Source: Dallia pectoralis
Taxonomy: Eukaryota > Chordata > Actinopteri > Esociformes > Umbridae
DNA length: 64,000 bases
Direction: 5' to 3'
Assembly (NCBI GenBank): GCA_029465975.1
Contig: CM055761.1
Location: 8,041,529-8,105,528 of the forward strand
Shown: positions 35,613 to 46,951 of the stretch, in pieces
Numbering within the stretch: position 1 is the stretch's first letter
Layout of the letters: each line of letters begins with the position of its first letter
The notes under the pieces: generated by a model
Seen by the model: the letters and a program-made list of their open reading frames with translations, nothing else
What the model was told of the DNA's origin: nothing
The model's database searches: none
Program-made: the position numbers and the translations under genes

Positions 35613-36525
35613 TACAACTGTATTTAAAGTGTGTTTTAGTACTTGTTGTTGTTTATAGTTCTGGTGTTGTGGGCTCATTGGATCCATTAAAGTGATTTGA
35701 AACGCAACTCTCTCCATCCGTTTTTCCTTTTTCTTAGTTCTCCATCCTCATTTGCTGTCTCTTTCTCTCTCTGTTCTCTCCATCCCCTCTTCCTGTTTCT
35801 CTGTTCTCTCCATCCTCTCTTCCTGTCTCTTTCTCTCCCCACATCACCCCATTGGTTTAATGTACAGAGTAGTGTAGATATGTAGTGGGTGGGTCGCTTT
35901 CCATATCACAAACAACAGAATCCACACAGAAATGAATGGTAACACATTTGTTCAAAAACACCAGAGTCAATCCTTTAATGATAGTAAAAGATACAATATG
36001 ACTTAATATAAGTTACTGCAGTTTAAATTAGCTGGAACCGCTGTAGACAGTCCTGGGTCGAGTGTTTGTTTGTTGACAGAGATAACAGATAAGATCTACT
36101 GGTAAGGACATATTGTGTGCGGTCAGGTTATTAACTTGCATTGAGACATAATGATTTAGCAGGAGCGCCAACAAACAGTTTTCATGCCCAAAGCTGAACT
36201 TGTGTGTGTAAACTGGGTGTTTTTTAACGCAATGGATACACTACTGTTGCCCTGGTCCATAAGTCCACCTTCCTGATCTTTTCTCTCTCCTGCCGGGTCC
36301 ACATGTCCATCCACCTCTCCATGATGAGGCCCAACATGTACGAACCCAATGTGCTACTCCACGACACTGTCATGAGTTAAGAACACTTCCACGTCACCGG
36401 ACGTTTGTTTCACAGTTTTATTGCTAACGTACATTGTGAAGTGGTCGTTTCTCATGACTCTTTTATCCCCCCGCCCCCTCCATGTGTGTCTCTGCTTCTC
36501 CCCACCTGTAACCATTCTCCTGTGT
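35613..36525. other. No gene recognised; CT-rich patch
   Basis: Contains CT-rich simple sequence at 35705-35840. The stretch 36240-36370 reads protein-like on the minus strand (GLIMERWMDMWTRQERKDQE) but has no clear splice context and no recognised homologue. Confidence 0.35.
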
Positions 36526-36530
36526 CTCTC

Positions 36531-36605
36531 AAGTCTAGGGTTAGAGGATGAGGAACCAGAAGCTGTAGAACCCGAGGAACCTGCTGACATCTATATGAGG
36601 CTGTA
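36531..36605 (+). CDS. Candidate terminal exon of an unidentified plus-strand gene
   Basis: A long pyrimidine-rich stretch (36460-36530) ends in an acceptor-like ctctcaagtctag. It is followed by a short frame, LEDEEPEAVEPEEPADIYMR plus L, and a TAG at 36603-36605. The acidic, regular C-terminus and the acceptor make a real last exon plausible. No upstream exon or polyadenylation signal confirms it, and I do not recognise the protein. It would be the only plus-strand gene in the window. Confidence 0.28.
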
Positions 36606-37444
36606 GAGCGCGGCCCCTGTCAGACACGTACATTGTGTCAGGTGTGTGTGATGTGTGTGCAGGTGGCCTAAAAAAAGATGCACTCAGGGACTTAATAATC
36701 GTGACGATGTATATATACTGTATATATATATGTATATATATATATATATATATATTTGAAACCTCTGATTTTGTGCTGGATGTGTAATAAGTAATTTATG
36801 TGCATAATCAAAGCAATGGAATGCACCTTAAAACATCTGACCAGTAAGCCAAGGTTGGTTGGATCGAATCCTGCGTTGACAAGATGAAAAATGTATCAGT
36901 TAACCCGAACTGTTCTTGTCAGACACCGTGGATATGAGTGTCGGCTAGTGAAGTAAAAATGTTCTATTATACGTGCTCACTCTGGCCGGTCGAGTCATAA
37001 ACTTATTGCATCGGATGGTTGGTTTATGTGCTCCATATAGTCACGCTCTGATGGAACGAGTTGGAGAGAAAAAGAGCCACAGAGAGGGGAGGAATGAAAG
37101 ATGGAAGGAATGTCTTGTCTCTTAGCCTGCCCTTGCTTTAGGCCAGTGTGGAGTGTTTTCGTGTCATGGAAGCCAAGCCACAAAAAGATTTGAATAAAAC
37201 CAATACATTTTTTTCTATATTAAACCAGAAAGCACCTTGTTTCTGTTTTCTTATCTTTCTCTTAATTTTGCGTTTGTCTGAATCTTTGACATCTCAGTCT
37301 CAATATGTGCAAGACGTGTATTTGATTCTGTCTGGCTAAATGGAGTAGACTCCAAACAACTCGATAGATTTTATTGGTTGCTAACTTAAGTCATTACTGT
37401 AAGTGATACGAATCGTTGAATTGTGTTTAAATATTGCTGGAACA
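36606..37444. other. No gene recognised; (TA)n patch
   Basis: A (TA)n run at 36713-36757 within otherwise unique AT-rich DNA. Confidence 0.5.
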
Positions 37445-37706
37445 GTGGAGGACGTGCTGTATATTCAACCTATGAGAGTGTGTGATTATAAGCCATGAAT
37501 GATATCTAGTGGAGGACGTGCTGTATATTCAACCTATGAGAGTGTGTGATTATAAGCCATGAATGATATCTAGTGGAGGACGTGCTGTATATTCAACCTA
37601 TGAGAGTGTGTGATTATAAGCCATGAATGATATCTAGTGGAGGACGTGCTGTATATTCAACCTATGAGAGTGTGTGATTATAAGCCATGAATGATATCTA
37701 GTGGAG
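37445..37706. repeat. 64-bp perfect tandem repeat, four copies
   Basis: Copies start gtggaggacgtgctgtatat at 37445, 37509, 37573 and 37637, identical over the whole 64 bases, with a partial fifth start at 37697. Perfect identity implies recent amplification or an assembly effect. Confidence 0.96.
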
Positions 37707-38052
37707 GCTGTTATATAGTTTTACTTTTCTGACTTGGCTTCCCAGGGATTTTACTCACCCAGATCCACTGCTTTAAGCCTAACCTAAAGCTAGCAGTGTG
37801 TGTGTGTGTGTGTTTCCAACTGCTGGTGCAGTGAACTGTCTGTAACCGGTCCTCCTCATAGTAGACTGGAGACACACACACACACACACACACCCTCATA
37901 CACTCATGTATATACCGGCAGGTCCTATGGGAATCTCTTCATATACTTGCTGTCATCTCTGTCTGGGTCCACATTATGGGGCATCTGTGTGGGGGGAGCC
38001 CATGTGTATGACTGTGCCTAGTAAAGTACTGAGGCTATGGTGCTCTGATCCT

Positions 38053-38515
38053 CACACACCCACACACACGCAGACAAACACACACACACACACGCAGACA
38101 CACACACACGCACACACACACACACACACGCAGACACACACACACACGCAGACACACACACACACACAGACACACACACACAGACAACCACACACACGCA
38201 CACAGACACACACACACACGCACGCAGACAAACACACACGCACATACACACACACGCACACAGACACACACACACACACGCAGACACACACACACACACA
38301 CGCAGACACACACACGCAGACACACACACACACAGACACACACACGCAGACACACACACACACACGCAGACACACACACACACACGCAGACACACACACA
38401 CACACACACGCAGACACACACACAGACACACACACGCAGACAACCACACACACGCACGCAGACAAACACACACACACACGCACACAGACACACACACACA
38501 CACGCACGCAGACAA

Positions 38516-38546
<31 letters not shown>

Positions 38547-38548
38547 CT
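38053..38548. repeat. Complex (AC)n tract with CGCA and CAGA interruptions
   Basis: About 500 bp of acac with regular cacgcagac inserts. It gives Cys/Val and His/Thr frames in all phases. Shorter tracts flank it at 37796-37812, 37872-37892 and 38875-38918. Confidence 0.96.
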
Positions 38549-38874
38549 CAGCCTCTAGCCAGTACTGTCGCTCATCAATAGGTGCTTCTGGGATTGCAAA
38601 CGTAAGGGCCATAAATTCAGCAATCATTTCCTAGGACTGATCTTCCCGGGTGCATTTCAAACCATCCAGGTGTCCTGTCCTTGATTTCAACCTTACTTGG
38701 AAACACTAGTTTATATTGAAGGGAGGAGACCACAGAGAGGAAGTTAATGTGTTGCAGCCCGCATCTAAACACCAGCTCAAAACAAGACCAGGACATGTTG
38801 AGGCTCGTTTCAAACAGCAACCTCTTCACCTTATGCCGGATGATAAACTTGCAGGACATTGGCTGAGGTCAGTG

Positions 38875-38906
<32 letters not shown>

Positions 38907-39804
38907 CACACACACACAGTGCTCCTGGGGGAAGACAGGGGGCCTCAGATGCCAGAGGATACATCGCTTTGCCTACTTGCTTACGTGCACGTCGGGACAA
39001 CTAAACACTCATCTTCTGTGTGGAGAGGAATGGAGCGAGGGATGAAAAGAGAGAAGGAGAAACGGATTGAAAGGAGGGGTGCTAATGTTCCCAGGCCCGA
39101 GGGTCTGACTTTTGCTGTGCCCTTGAGTGTGTGTGTGTGTGTGTGTTTCGGAGAGGCACGGACATGGACTGTGATTACAAATGAACCCCCACCCCCTCGT
39201 AAAATCTAGTGCTGACACCCTCCTAATACTTCACGCCCACATATAGAAACACTACAGCTGCTCTCATCAACTCCACTGGAAATAATGGAGCAAACACACA
39301 CACACACACACAGCGCTCATGTGTGTACTGTACTAATGAGTTCAGGTGGACAGCAGGGAGAAAGGGGAGAGAGACGGAGACATGGTAAGTCTGGAGCCAT
39401 AAATCTCATGTCCCCTCTGGTGACGTGGAGACGGTGTGATGGCGGTTCTGACCCAGTTACACGCAGTAACATACTGGACTGGACTAGAATATGAGCCTAC
39501 GGTTCTGTCCTCCTACACACCCTCTGTTCAGGGCTCCAGAGTAACCAGCTGTCAGTATCTGTGCTGAGACAGGGCAGCAGTGTGTGTGTGTGTGTGTGCT
39601 ATGTAATAGTTGGGGTACGAGGCAACTTATTGCTCTTATAGTTCTGAAGTCACTAAGTGGAAGGCCTATTCACCCTTACTGCTCTCACACGCACGCACAC
39701 ACACACACACACGCACACGCACACAAAGGCTGTAATGTCCATTCTCTCTACTGAGTCCAAGGTCCCGTTGGCCTTCTAATGTTTATGTCCACCTCTTCTA
39801 TGTC
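38549..39804. other. Region 3' of lrrc52, no other gene recognised
   Basis: Unique DNA with small AC/TG runs at 38875-38918, 39128-39147, 39296-39312 and 39580-39597. Confidence 0.4.
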
Positions 39805-39805
39805 C

Positions 39806-39811
39806 TTTATT
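39806..39811 (-). promoter_or_regulatory. Candidate polyadenylation signal of lrrc52
   Basis: The complement of tttatt is AATAAA on the minus strand, about 65 bases after the lrrc52 stop codon, which would give a short 3' UTR. Confidence 0.45.
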
Positions 39812-39874
39812 CATTCCAAAGCTCCTGACGTGAAAACCTCTCTCCTCTTCCTCCTCCCCCTCTTCGTCACTCAA

Positions 39875-40182
39875 TCAGACCTGCATGCCAGGCTTGTTCA
39901 GGTCTCCGTTCCCATGGTTCCCTGTGTGCTTCTCCTCCTCATCATCACTGTCCATGTCTTCCTCCTTCCTCTTGGCGTACCTCTCGTACAGCACCATGAG
40001 AACGCCCATCACCCACGCCGAAACGGTGCCCGCGCTGAAGATGACAAAGCCAATGGCAATGAAGAACAGGTAGTCCCAGTAGCCCAGGCCCTGGTGACAG
40101 TCTGCCCTCAGCTGCATGCCCACCTCTGCCAAACGCTGCCCAGACAGCTCTGTAGGTCCCTGGCACACCGTCTGGCCTTCGT
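39875..40182 (-). CDS. lrrc52: lrrc52, terminal exon (LRR C-cap, transmembrane segment, acidic tail)
   Basis: Encodes the C-terminal part of a leucine-rich-repeat membrane protein. In mammals LRRC52 is an auxiliary gamma-type subunit that shifts the voltage gating of BK/SLO potassium channels. The minus-strand acceptor ctctctccag|ACGAAGGCC opens about 101 residues, ending TGA at 39875-39877. The order is the end of the LRRCT cap (VCQGPTELSGQRLAEVG, final Cys in RADCHQ), then the membrane helix YLFFIAIGFVIFSAGTVSAW with VMGVLMVLY. A basic stop (ERYAKRK) and an acidic tail EEDMDSDDEEE follow. The AAGTV.AW core of the helix and the acidic cytoplasmic tail match LRRC52 specifically as I recall it. 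The signal peptide and LRRs should be on an upstream exon (higher coordinates), which is not visible. Confidence 0.88.
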
Positions 40183-40573
<391 letters not shown>

Positions 40574-41060
40574 AACACATTAAAGCTGTGATAACCTCAG
40601 TGATAAACTATCTGTAGAGACTATGGATTTCCTCAGGGTAAAGCAGGTCTAGGACACATCTAGGACAAAGAAGCATTAGAATGCTTAGCACACACACGCA
40701 TGCACACGCACACACACGCACACACACACACACAGGCACACGCACACATACGCACAAACACGCACACACACACACGCACACATATGCACATGCAGAGATG
40801 TGCTTTTGACCAACTTTCAGGGAAAACAAAACACATGGCATTCTGTCAGATATCTTGACATTTGTTGCATGCTGGTTTGAAATTAAGCAGAGACAATTTC
40901 TCTCTGTTTTTCTCTTCAGAATCCGTGTCTCTTTAATCATTAGTTTGACTGTTTTAAAACTGACATTCTATTTACTGAGTGTAAAGGGACTCATTGTTGC
41001 AACCTTAGAGCCTAAATGGCCACTGTTTTTTGAAGGTCAAATTGTTGAGGTCAAAAAGAG

Positions 41061-44000
41061 ACCCTTACTAACTGATCTGGGTCACCTCTGTCAACCCGAC
41101 TAACTGATGTAGGTCACCTCTGTCAACCCTACTAACTGATGTAGGTCACCTCTGTCAACCATACTAACTGATCTGGGTCACCTCTGTCAACCCTACCAAC
41201 TGATCTGGGTCACCTCTGTCAACCATACTAACTGATCTGGGTCACCTCTGTCAACCCTACTAACTGATCTGGGTCACCTCTGTCAACCCTACTAACTGAT
41301 CTGGGTCACCTCTGTCAACCCTACCAACTGATCTGGGTCACCTCTGTCAACCCTACTAACTGATGTAGGTCACCTCTGTCAACTCTACTAACTGATCTGG
41401 GTCACCTCTGTCAACCATACTAACTGATCTGGGTCACCTCTGTCAACCCTACTAACTGATCTGGGTCACCTCTGTCAACCCTACTAACTGATCTGGGTCA
41501 CCTCTGTCAACCCTACCAACTGATCTGGGTCACCTCTGTCAACCCTACTAACTGATCTGGGTCACCTCTGTCACCCCTACTAACTGATCTGGGTCACCTC
41601 TGTCAACCCTACTAACTGATGTAGGTCACCTCTGTCAACCCTACTAACTGATGTAGGTCACCTCTGTCAACTCTACTAACTGATGTAGGTCACCTCTGTC
41701 AACCCTACTAACTGATCTGGGTCACCTCTGTCAACCATACTAACTGATCTGGGTCACCTCTGTCAACCCTACCAACTGATCTGGGTCCCCTCTGTCAACC
41801 CTACTAACTGATCTGGGTCACCTCTGTCAACCCGACTAACTGATGTAGGTCACCTCTGTCAACCCGACTAACTGATGTAGGTCACCTCTGTCAACCCTAC
41901 TAACTGATGTAGGTCACCTCTGTCAACCATACTAACTGATCTGGGTCACCTCTGTCAACCCTACTAACTGATCTGGGTCACCTCTGTCAACCATACTAAC
42001 TGATCTGGGTCACCTCTGTCAACCCTACTAACTGATCTGGGTCACCTCTGTCAACCCTACTAACTGATCTGGGTCACCTCTGTCAACCCTACCAACTGAT
42101 CTGGGTCACCTCTGTCAACCCGACTAACTGATGTAGGTCACCTCTGTCAACCATACTAACTGATCTGGGTCACCTCTGTCAACCCTACAAACTGATCTGG
42201 GTCACCTCTGTCAACCATACTAACTGATCTGGGTCACCTCTGTCAACCCTACTAACTGATCTGGGTCACCTCTGTCAACCCTACTAACTGATCTGGGTCA
42301 CCTCTGTCAACCCTACAAACTGATCTGGGTCACCTCTGTCAACCCTACTAACTGATCTGGGTCACCTCTGCCAACCCTACTAACTGATGTAGGTCACCTC
42401 TGTCAACCCTACTAACTGATGTAGGTCACCTCTGTCAACTCTACTAACTGATGTAGGTCACCTCTGTCAACCCTACTAACTGATCTGGGTCACCTCTGTC
42501 AACCCGACTAACTGATGTAGGTCACCTCTGTCAACCCTACTAACTGATCTGGGTCACCTCTGTCCACCCTACTAACTGATCTGGGTCACCTCTGTCAACC
42601 ATACTAACTGATCTGGGTCACCTCTGTCAACCCTACTAACTGATCTGGGTCACCTCTGTGAACCCTACTAACTGATCTGGGTCACCTCTGTCAACCATAC
42701 TAACTGATCTGGGTCACCTCTGTCAACCCTACTAACTGATCTGGGTCACCTCTGTCAACCCTACCAACTGATCTGGGTCACCTCTGTCAACCATACTAAC
42801 TGATCTGGGTCACCTCTGTCAACCCTACTAACTGATCTGGGTCACCTCTGTCAACCCTACCAACTGATCAGGGTCACCTCTGTCAACCCTACCAACTGAT
42901 CTGGGTCACCTCTGTCAACCCTACTAACTGATCTGGGTCACCTCTGTCAACCCAACTAACTGATCTGGGTCACCTCTGTCAACCCTACTAACTGATCTGG
43001 GTCACCTCTGTCAACCCTACCAACTGATCTGGGTCAACTCTGTCAACACTACTAACTGATCCGGGTCACCTCTGTCACCCCAACTAACTGATCTGGGTCA
43101 CCTCTGTCAACCCTACTAACTGATGTAGGTCACCTCTGTCAACCCTACTAACTGATCTGGGTCACCTCTGTCACCCCTACTAACTGATCTGGGTCACCTC
43201 TGTCAACCCTACTAACTGATCTGGGTCACCTCTGTCAACCCTACTAACTGATCTGGGTCACCTCTGTCAACCCTACTAACTGATCTGGGTCACCTCTGTC
43301 AACCCTACTAACTGATCTGGGTCACCTCTGTCACCCCTACTAACTGATCTGGGTCACCTCTGTCAACCCTACTAACTGATGTAGGTCACCTCTGTCAACC
43401 ATACTAACTGATCTGGGTCACCTCTGTCAACCCTACTAACTGATCTGGGTCACCTCTGTCAACCATACTAACTGATCTGGGTCACCTCTGTCAACCCTAC
43501 TAACTGATCTGGGTCACCTCTGTCAATCCTACTAACTGATGTGGGTCACCTCTGTCAACCCTACCAACTGATCTGTGTCACCTCTGTCAACCCTACTAAC
43601 TGATCTGGGTCACCTCTGTCACCCCTACTAACTGATCTGGGTCACCTCTGTCAACCCTACTAACTGATGTAGGTCACCTCTGTCAACCCTCAACCCTAAC
43701 TAACTGATGTAGGTCACCTCTGTCAACCCTACTAACTAGGTCACCTCTGTCAACCCTACTAACTGATGTAGGTCACCTCTGTCAACCCTACTAACTGATG
43801 TAGGTCACCTCTGTCAACCCTACTAACTGATGTAGGTCACCTCTGTCAACCCTACTAACTGATGTAGGTCACCTCTGTCAACCCTACTAACTGATGTAGG
43901 TCACCTCTGTCAACCCTACTAACTGATGTAGGTCACCTCTGTCAACCCTACTAACTGATGTAGGTCACCTCTGTCACCCCTAACTGATGTAGGTCACCTC

Positions 44001-46000
44001 TGTCAACCCTACTAACTGATGTAGGTCACCTCTGTCAACCCTACTAACTCAACTCTACTAACTGACTAACTGATGTAGGTCACCTCTGTCAACCCTACTA
44101 ACTGATGTAGGTCACCTCTGTCAACCCTACTAACTGATGTAGGTCACCTCTGTCAACCCTACTAACTGATGTAGGTCACCTCTGTCAACTCTACTAACTG
44201 ATGTAGGTCACCTCTGTCAACTACTAACTGATGTAGGTCACCTCTGTCAACCCTACTAACTGATGTAGGTCACCTCTGTCAACTCTACTAACTGATGTAG
44301 GTCACCTCTGTCAACCATACTAACTGATGTAAGTCACCTCTGTCAACCCTACTAACTGATCTGGGTCACCTCTGTCAACCCTACTAACTGATCTGGGTCA
44401 CCTCTGTCAACTCTACTAACTGATGTAGGTCACCTCTGTCAACCCTACTAACTGATGTAGGTCACCTCTGTCAACCCTACTAACTGATGTAGGTCACCTC
44501 TGTCAACCCTACTAACTGATGTAGGGTACTAACTGATGTAAGGTCACCTCTGTCAACCCTACTACTAGGTTACCACTGTCAACCCTACTAACTGATGTAG
44601 GTCACCTCTGTCAACCCTACTAACTGATGTAGGTCACCTCTGTCAACCCTACTAACTGATGTAGGTCACCTCTGTCAACCCTACTAACTGATGTAGGTCA
44701 CCTCTGTCAACCCTACTAACTGATGTGGGTCACCTCTGTCAACTCTACTAACTGATCTGGGTCACCTCTGTCAACCCTACTAACTGATGTAGGTCACCTC
44801 TGTCAACCCTACTAACTAGGTCACCTCTGTCAACTCTACTAACTGATGTAGGTCACCTCTGTCAACCCTGATGTAAGTACTAACTGATGTAGGTCACCTC
44901 TGTCAACCCTACTAACTGATCTAGGTCACCTCTGTCACCCCTACTAACTGATCTAGGTCACCTCTGTCAACCCTACTAACTGATCTGGTCACCTCTGTCA
45001 ACTCTGTCACCCCTACTAACTGATCTGGGTCACCTCTGTCAACCCTACTAACTGATCTAGGTCACCTCTGTCAACCCTACTAACTGATCTGGGTCACCTC
45101 TGTCAACCTACTAACTGATCTGGGTCACCTCTGTCAACCCTACTAACTGATCTGGGTCACCTCTGTCAACCCTACTAACTGATCTGGGGTCAACCCTACT
45201 AACTGATCTGGGTCACCTCTGTCAACCCTACTAACTGATCTGGGTCACCTCTGTCAACCCTACTAACTGATCTGGGTCACCTCTGTCACCCTACTAACTG
45301 ATCTGGGTCACCTCTGTCAACCCTACTAACTGATCTGGGTCACCTCTGTCAACCCTACTAACTGATCTGGGTCACCTCTGTCAACCCTACTAACTGACCT
45401 CTGGGTACTAACTGATCTCTGTCAACCCTACTAACTGATCTGGGTCACCTCTGTCAACCCTACTAACTGATCTGGGTCACCTCTGTCAACCCTACTACTG
45501 ATCTGGGTCACTGTCAACCCTACTAACTGGGTCACCTCTGTCAACCCTACTAACTGATCTGGGTCACCTCTGTCAACCCTACTAACTGATCTGGGTCACC
45601 TCTGTCAACCCTACTAACTGATCTGGGTCACCTCTGTCAACCCTACTAACTGATCTGGGGTCACCTCTGTCAACCCTACTAACTGATCTGGGTCACTCTG
45701 TCAACTAACTGATGTCAGGTCAACCCTACTAACTGATCTGGGTCACCTCTGTCAACCCTACTAACTGATCTGGGTCACCTCTGTACTAACAACCTACTAA
45801 CTGATCTAGGTCACTAACTGATGTAGGTCACCTCTGTCAACCCTACTAACTGATCTGGGTCACCTCTGTCAACCTACTAACTGATCTGGGTCACCTCTGT
45901 CAACCCTACTAACTGATGTAGGTCACCTCTGTCAACCCTACTAACTGATGTAGGTCACCTCTGTCAACCCTACTAACTGATGTAGGTCACCTCTGTCAAC
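41061..46000. repeat. 32-bp minisatellite, about 150 copies, ending in the assembly gap
   Basis: The unit is actaactgatctgggtcacc plus tctgtcaaccct. Two main variants are intermixed: gatctgggtcacc and gatgtaggtcacc. From about 43690 on, copies become irregular (truncated units, small deletions, chimeric joins), which may reflect assembly difficulty as much as biology. The array runs directly into the N block, so its true length is unknown. No open frame or gene is inside. Confidence 0.98.
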
Positions 46001-46500
46001 NNNNNNNNNNNNNNNNNNNNNNNNNNNNNNNNNNNNNNNNNNNNNNNNNNNNNNNNNNNNNNNNNNNNNNNNNNNNNNNNNNNNNNNNNNNNNNNNNNNN
46101 NNNNNNNNNNNNNNNNNNNNNNNNNNNNNNNNNNNNNNNNNNNNNNNNNNNNNNNNNNNNNNNNNNNNNNNNNNNNNNNNNNNNNNNNNNNNNNNNNNNN
46201 NNNNNNNNNNNNNNNNNNNNNNNNNNNNNNNNNNNNNNNNNNNNNNNNNNNNNNNNNNNNNNNNNNNNNNNNNNNNNNNNNNNNNNNNNNNNNNNNNNNN
46301 NNNNNNNNNNNNNNNNNNNNNNNNNNNNNNNNNNNNNNNNNNNNNNNNNNNNNNNNNNNNNNNNNNNNNNNNNNNNNNNNNNNNNNNNNNNNNNNNNNNN
46401 NNNNNNNNNNNNNNNNNNNNNNNNNNNNNNNNNNNNNNNNNNNNNNNNNNNNNNNNNNNNNNNNNNNNNNNNNNNNNNNNNNNNNNNNNNNNNNNNNNNN
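46001..46500. other. Assembly gap (500 N)
   Basis: Exactly 500 N, the conventional placeholder for a gap of unknown size. The array stops on the left and unrelated SINE/LINE sequence begins on the right. Confidence 0.99.
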
Positions 46501-46621
46501 AGCAGCTGGGGTTAGGCTGGGGTCTTGCTCATGGACACCTCGACAATTTCCCAGGGGATCGAACCACCAACCTTCCGATTGATAGACAACCGACTCAACC
46601 CACTGAGCCACTGCCGCCCCC
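46501..46621 (-). mobile_element. SINE-like tRNA-headed fragment, minus strand
   Basis: On the minus strand it starts ggggcggcagtggctcagtg (A-box-like), with a B-box-like ggttcgatccc at about 46560, then gtcgaggtgtccatgagcaa. This is the same head as the element at 14260-14517. It is cut by the assembly gap. Confidence 0.65.
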
Positions 46622-46624
46622 TGA

Positions 46625-46951
46625 GCCTGATGATAAACGCCTACACAGCCATCATCAAATCCATCCTACCGTCTAGTACGCTGCAGCCACTGTCATGGAC
46701 AAAGAGACGTTCTGCAGAGCAGATAACTGGATGTAAGCTGCCATCTCTAGAGGACCTGTTCAACACCAGGTCACTGAGGCGGGCAGCAGAGATCGAGGTA
46801 GACCCCTCCCATCCGGGTAACGGACTGTTCAGAACTCTCCCCTCTGGCAGACGGCTACTGTCAATCAAGACCAAAACATCCCGCCACAAGAACAGCTTCT
46901 TCCCCACGGCGGTGAGTCTAAGGAACATGCCGTTTGCTCTAGCACTGTGTT
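46625..46951 (+). mobile_element. CR1/L2-like LINE, ORF2 C-terminal fragment
   Basis: The plus-strand frame runs from AYTAIIKSILPSSTLQPLSW, with AEQITGCKLPSLEDLFNTRS next and SHPGNGLFRTLPSGRRLLSI after that, to KTSRHKNSFFPTAVSLRN and a stop at 46951. It matches the C-terminal tail of fish non-LTR retrotransposon ORF2 proteins (LPSGRR.RSI..KTSRHKNSFFP.AV pattern). The catalytic reverse transcriptase core is absent. The 29-bp array begins immediately after the stop. Confidence 0.8.

Noticed and set aside
41061..46000. CRISPR-like regular repeat array
   Set aside because: Units are contiguous 32-mers with no unique spacers, in a vertebrate genome; it is a minisatellite.
45973..46611. 212-residue minus-strand frame across the N block
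   Set aside because: Most of it is translated N; the real ends are array and SINE sequence.
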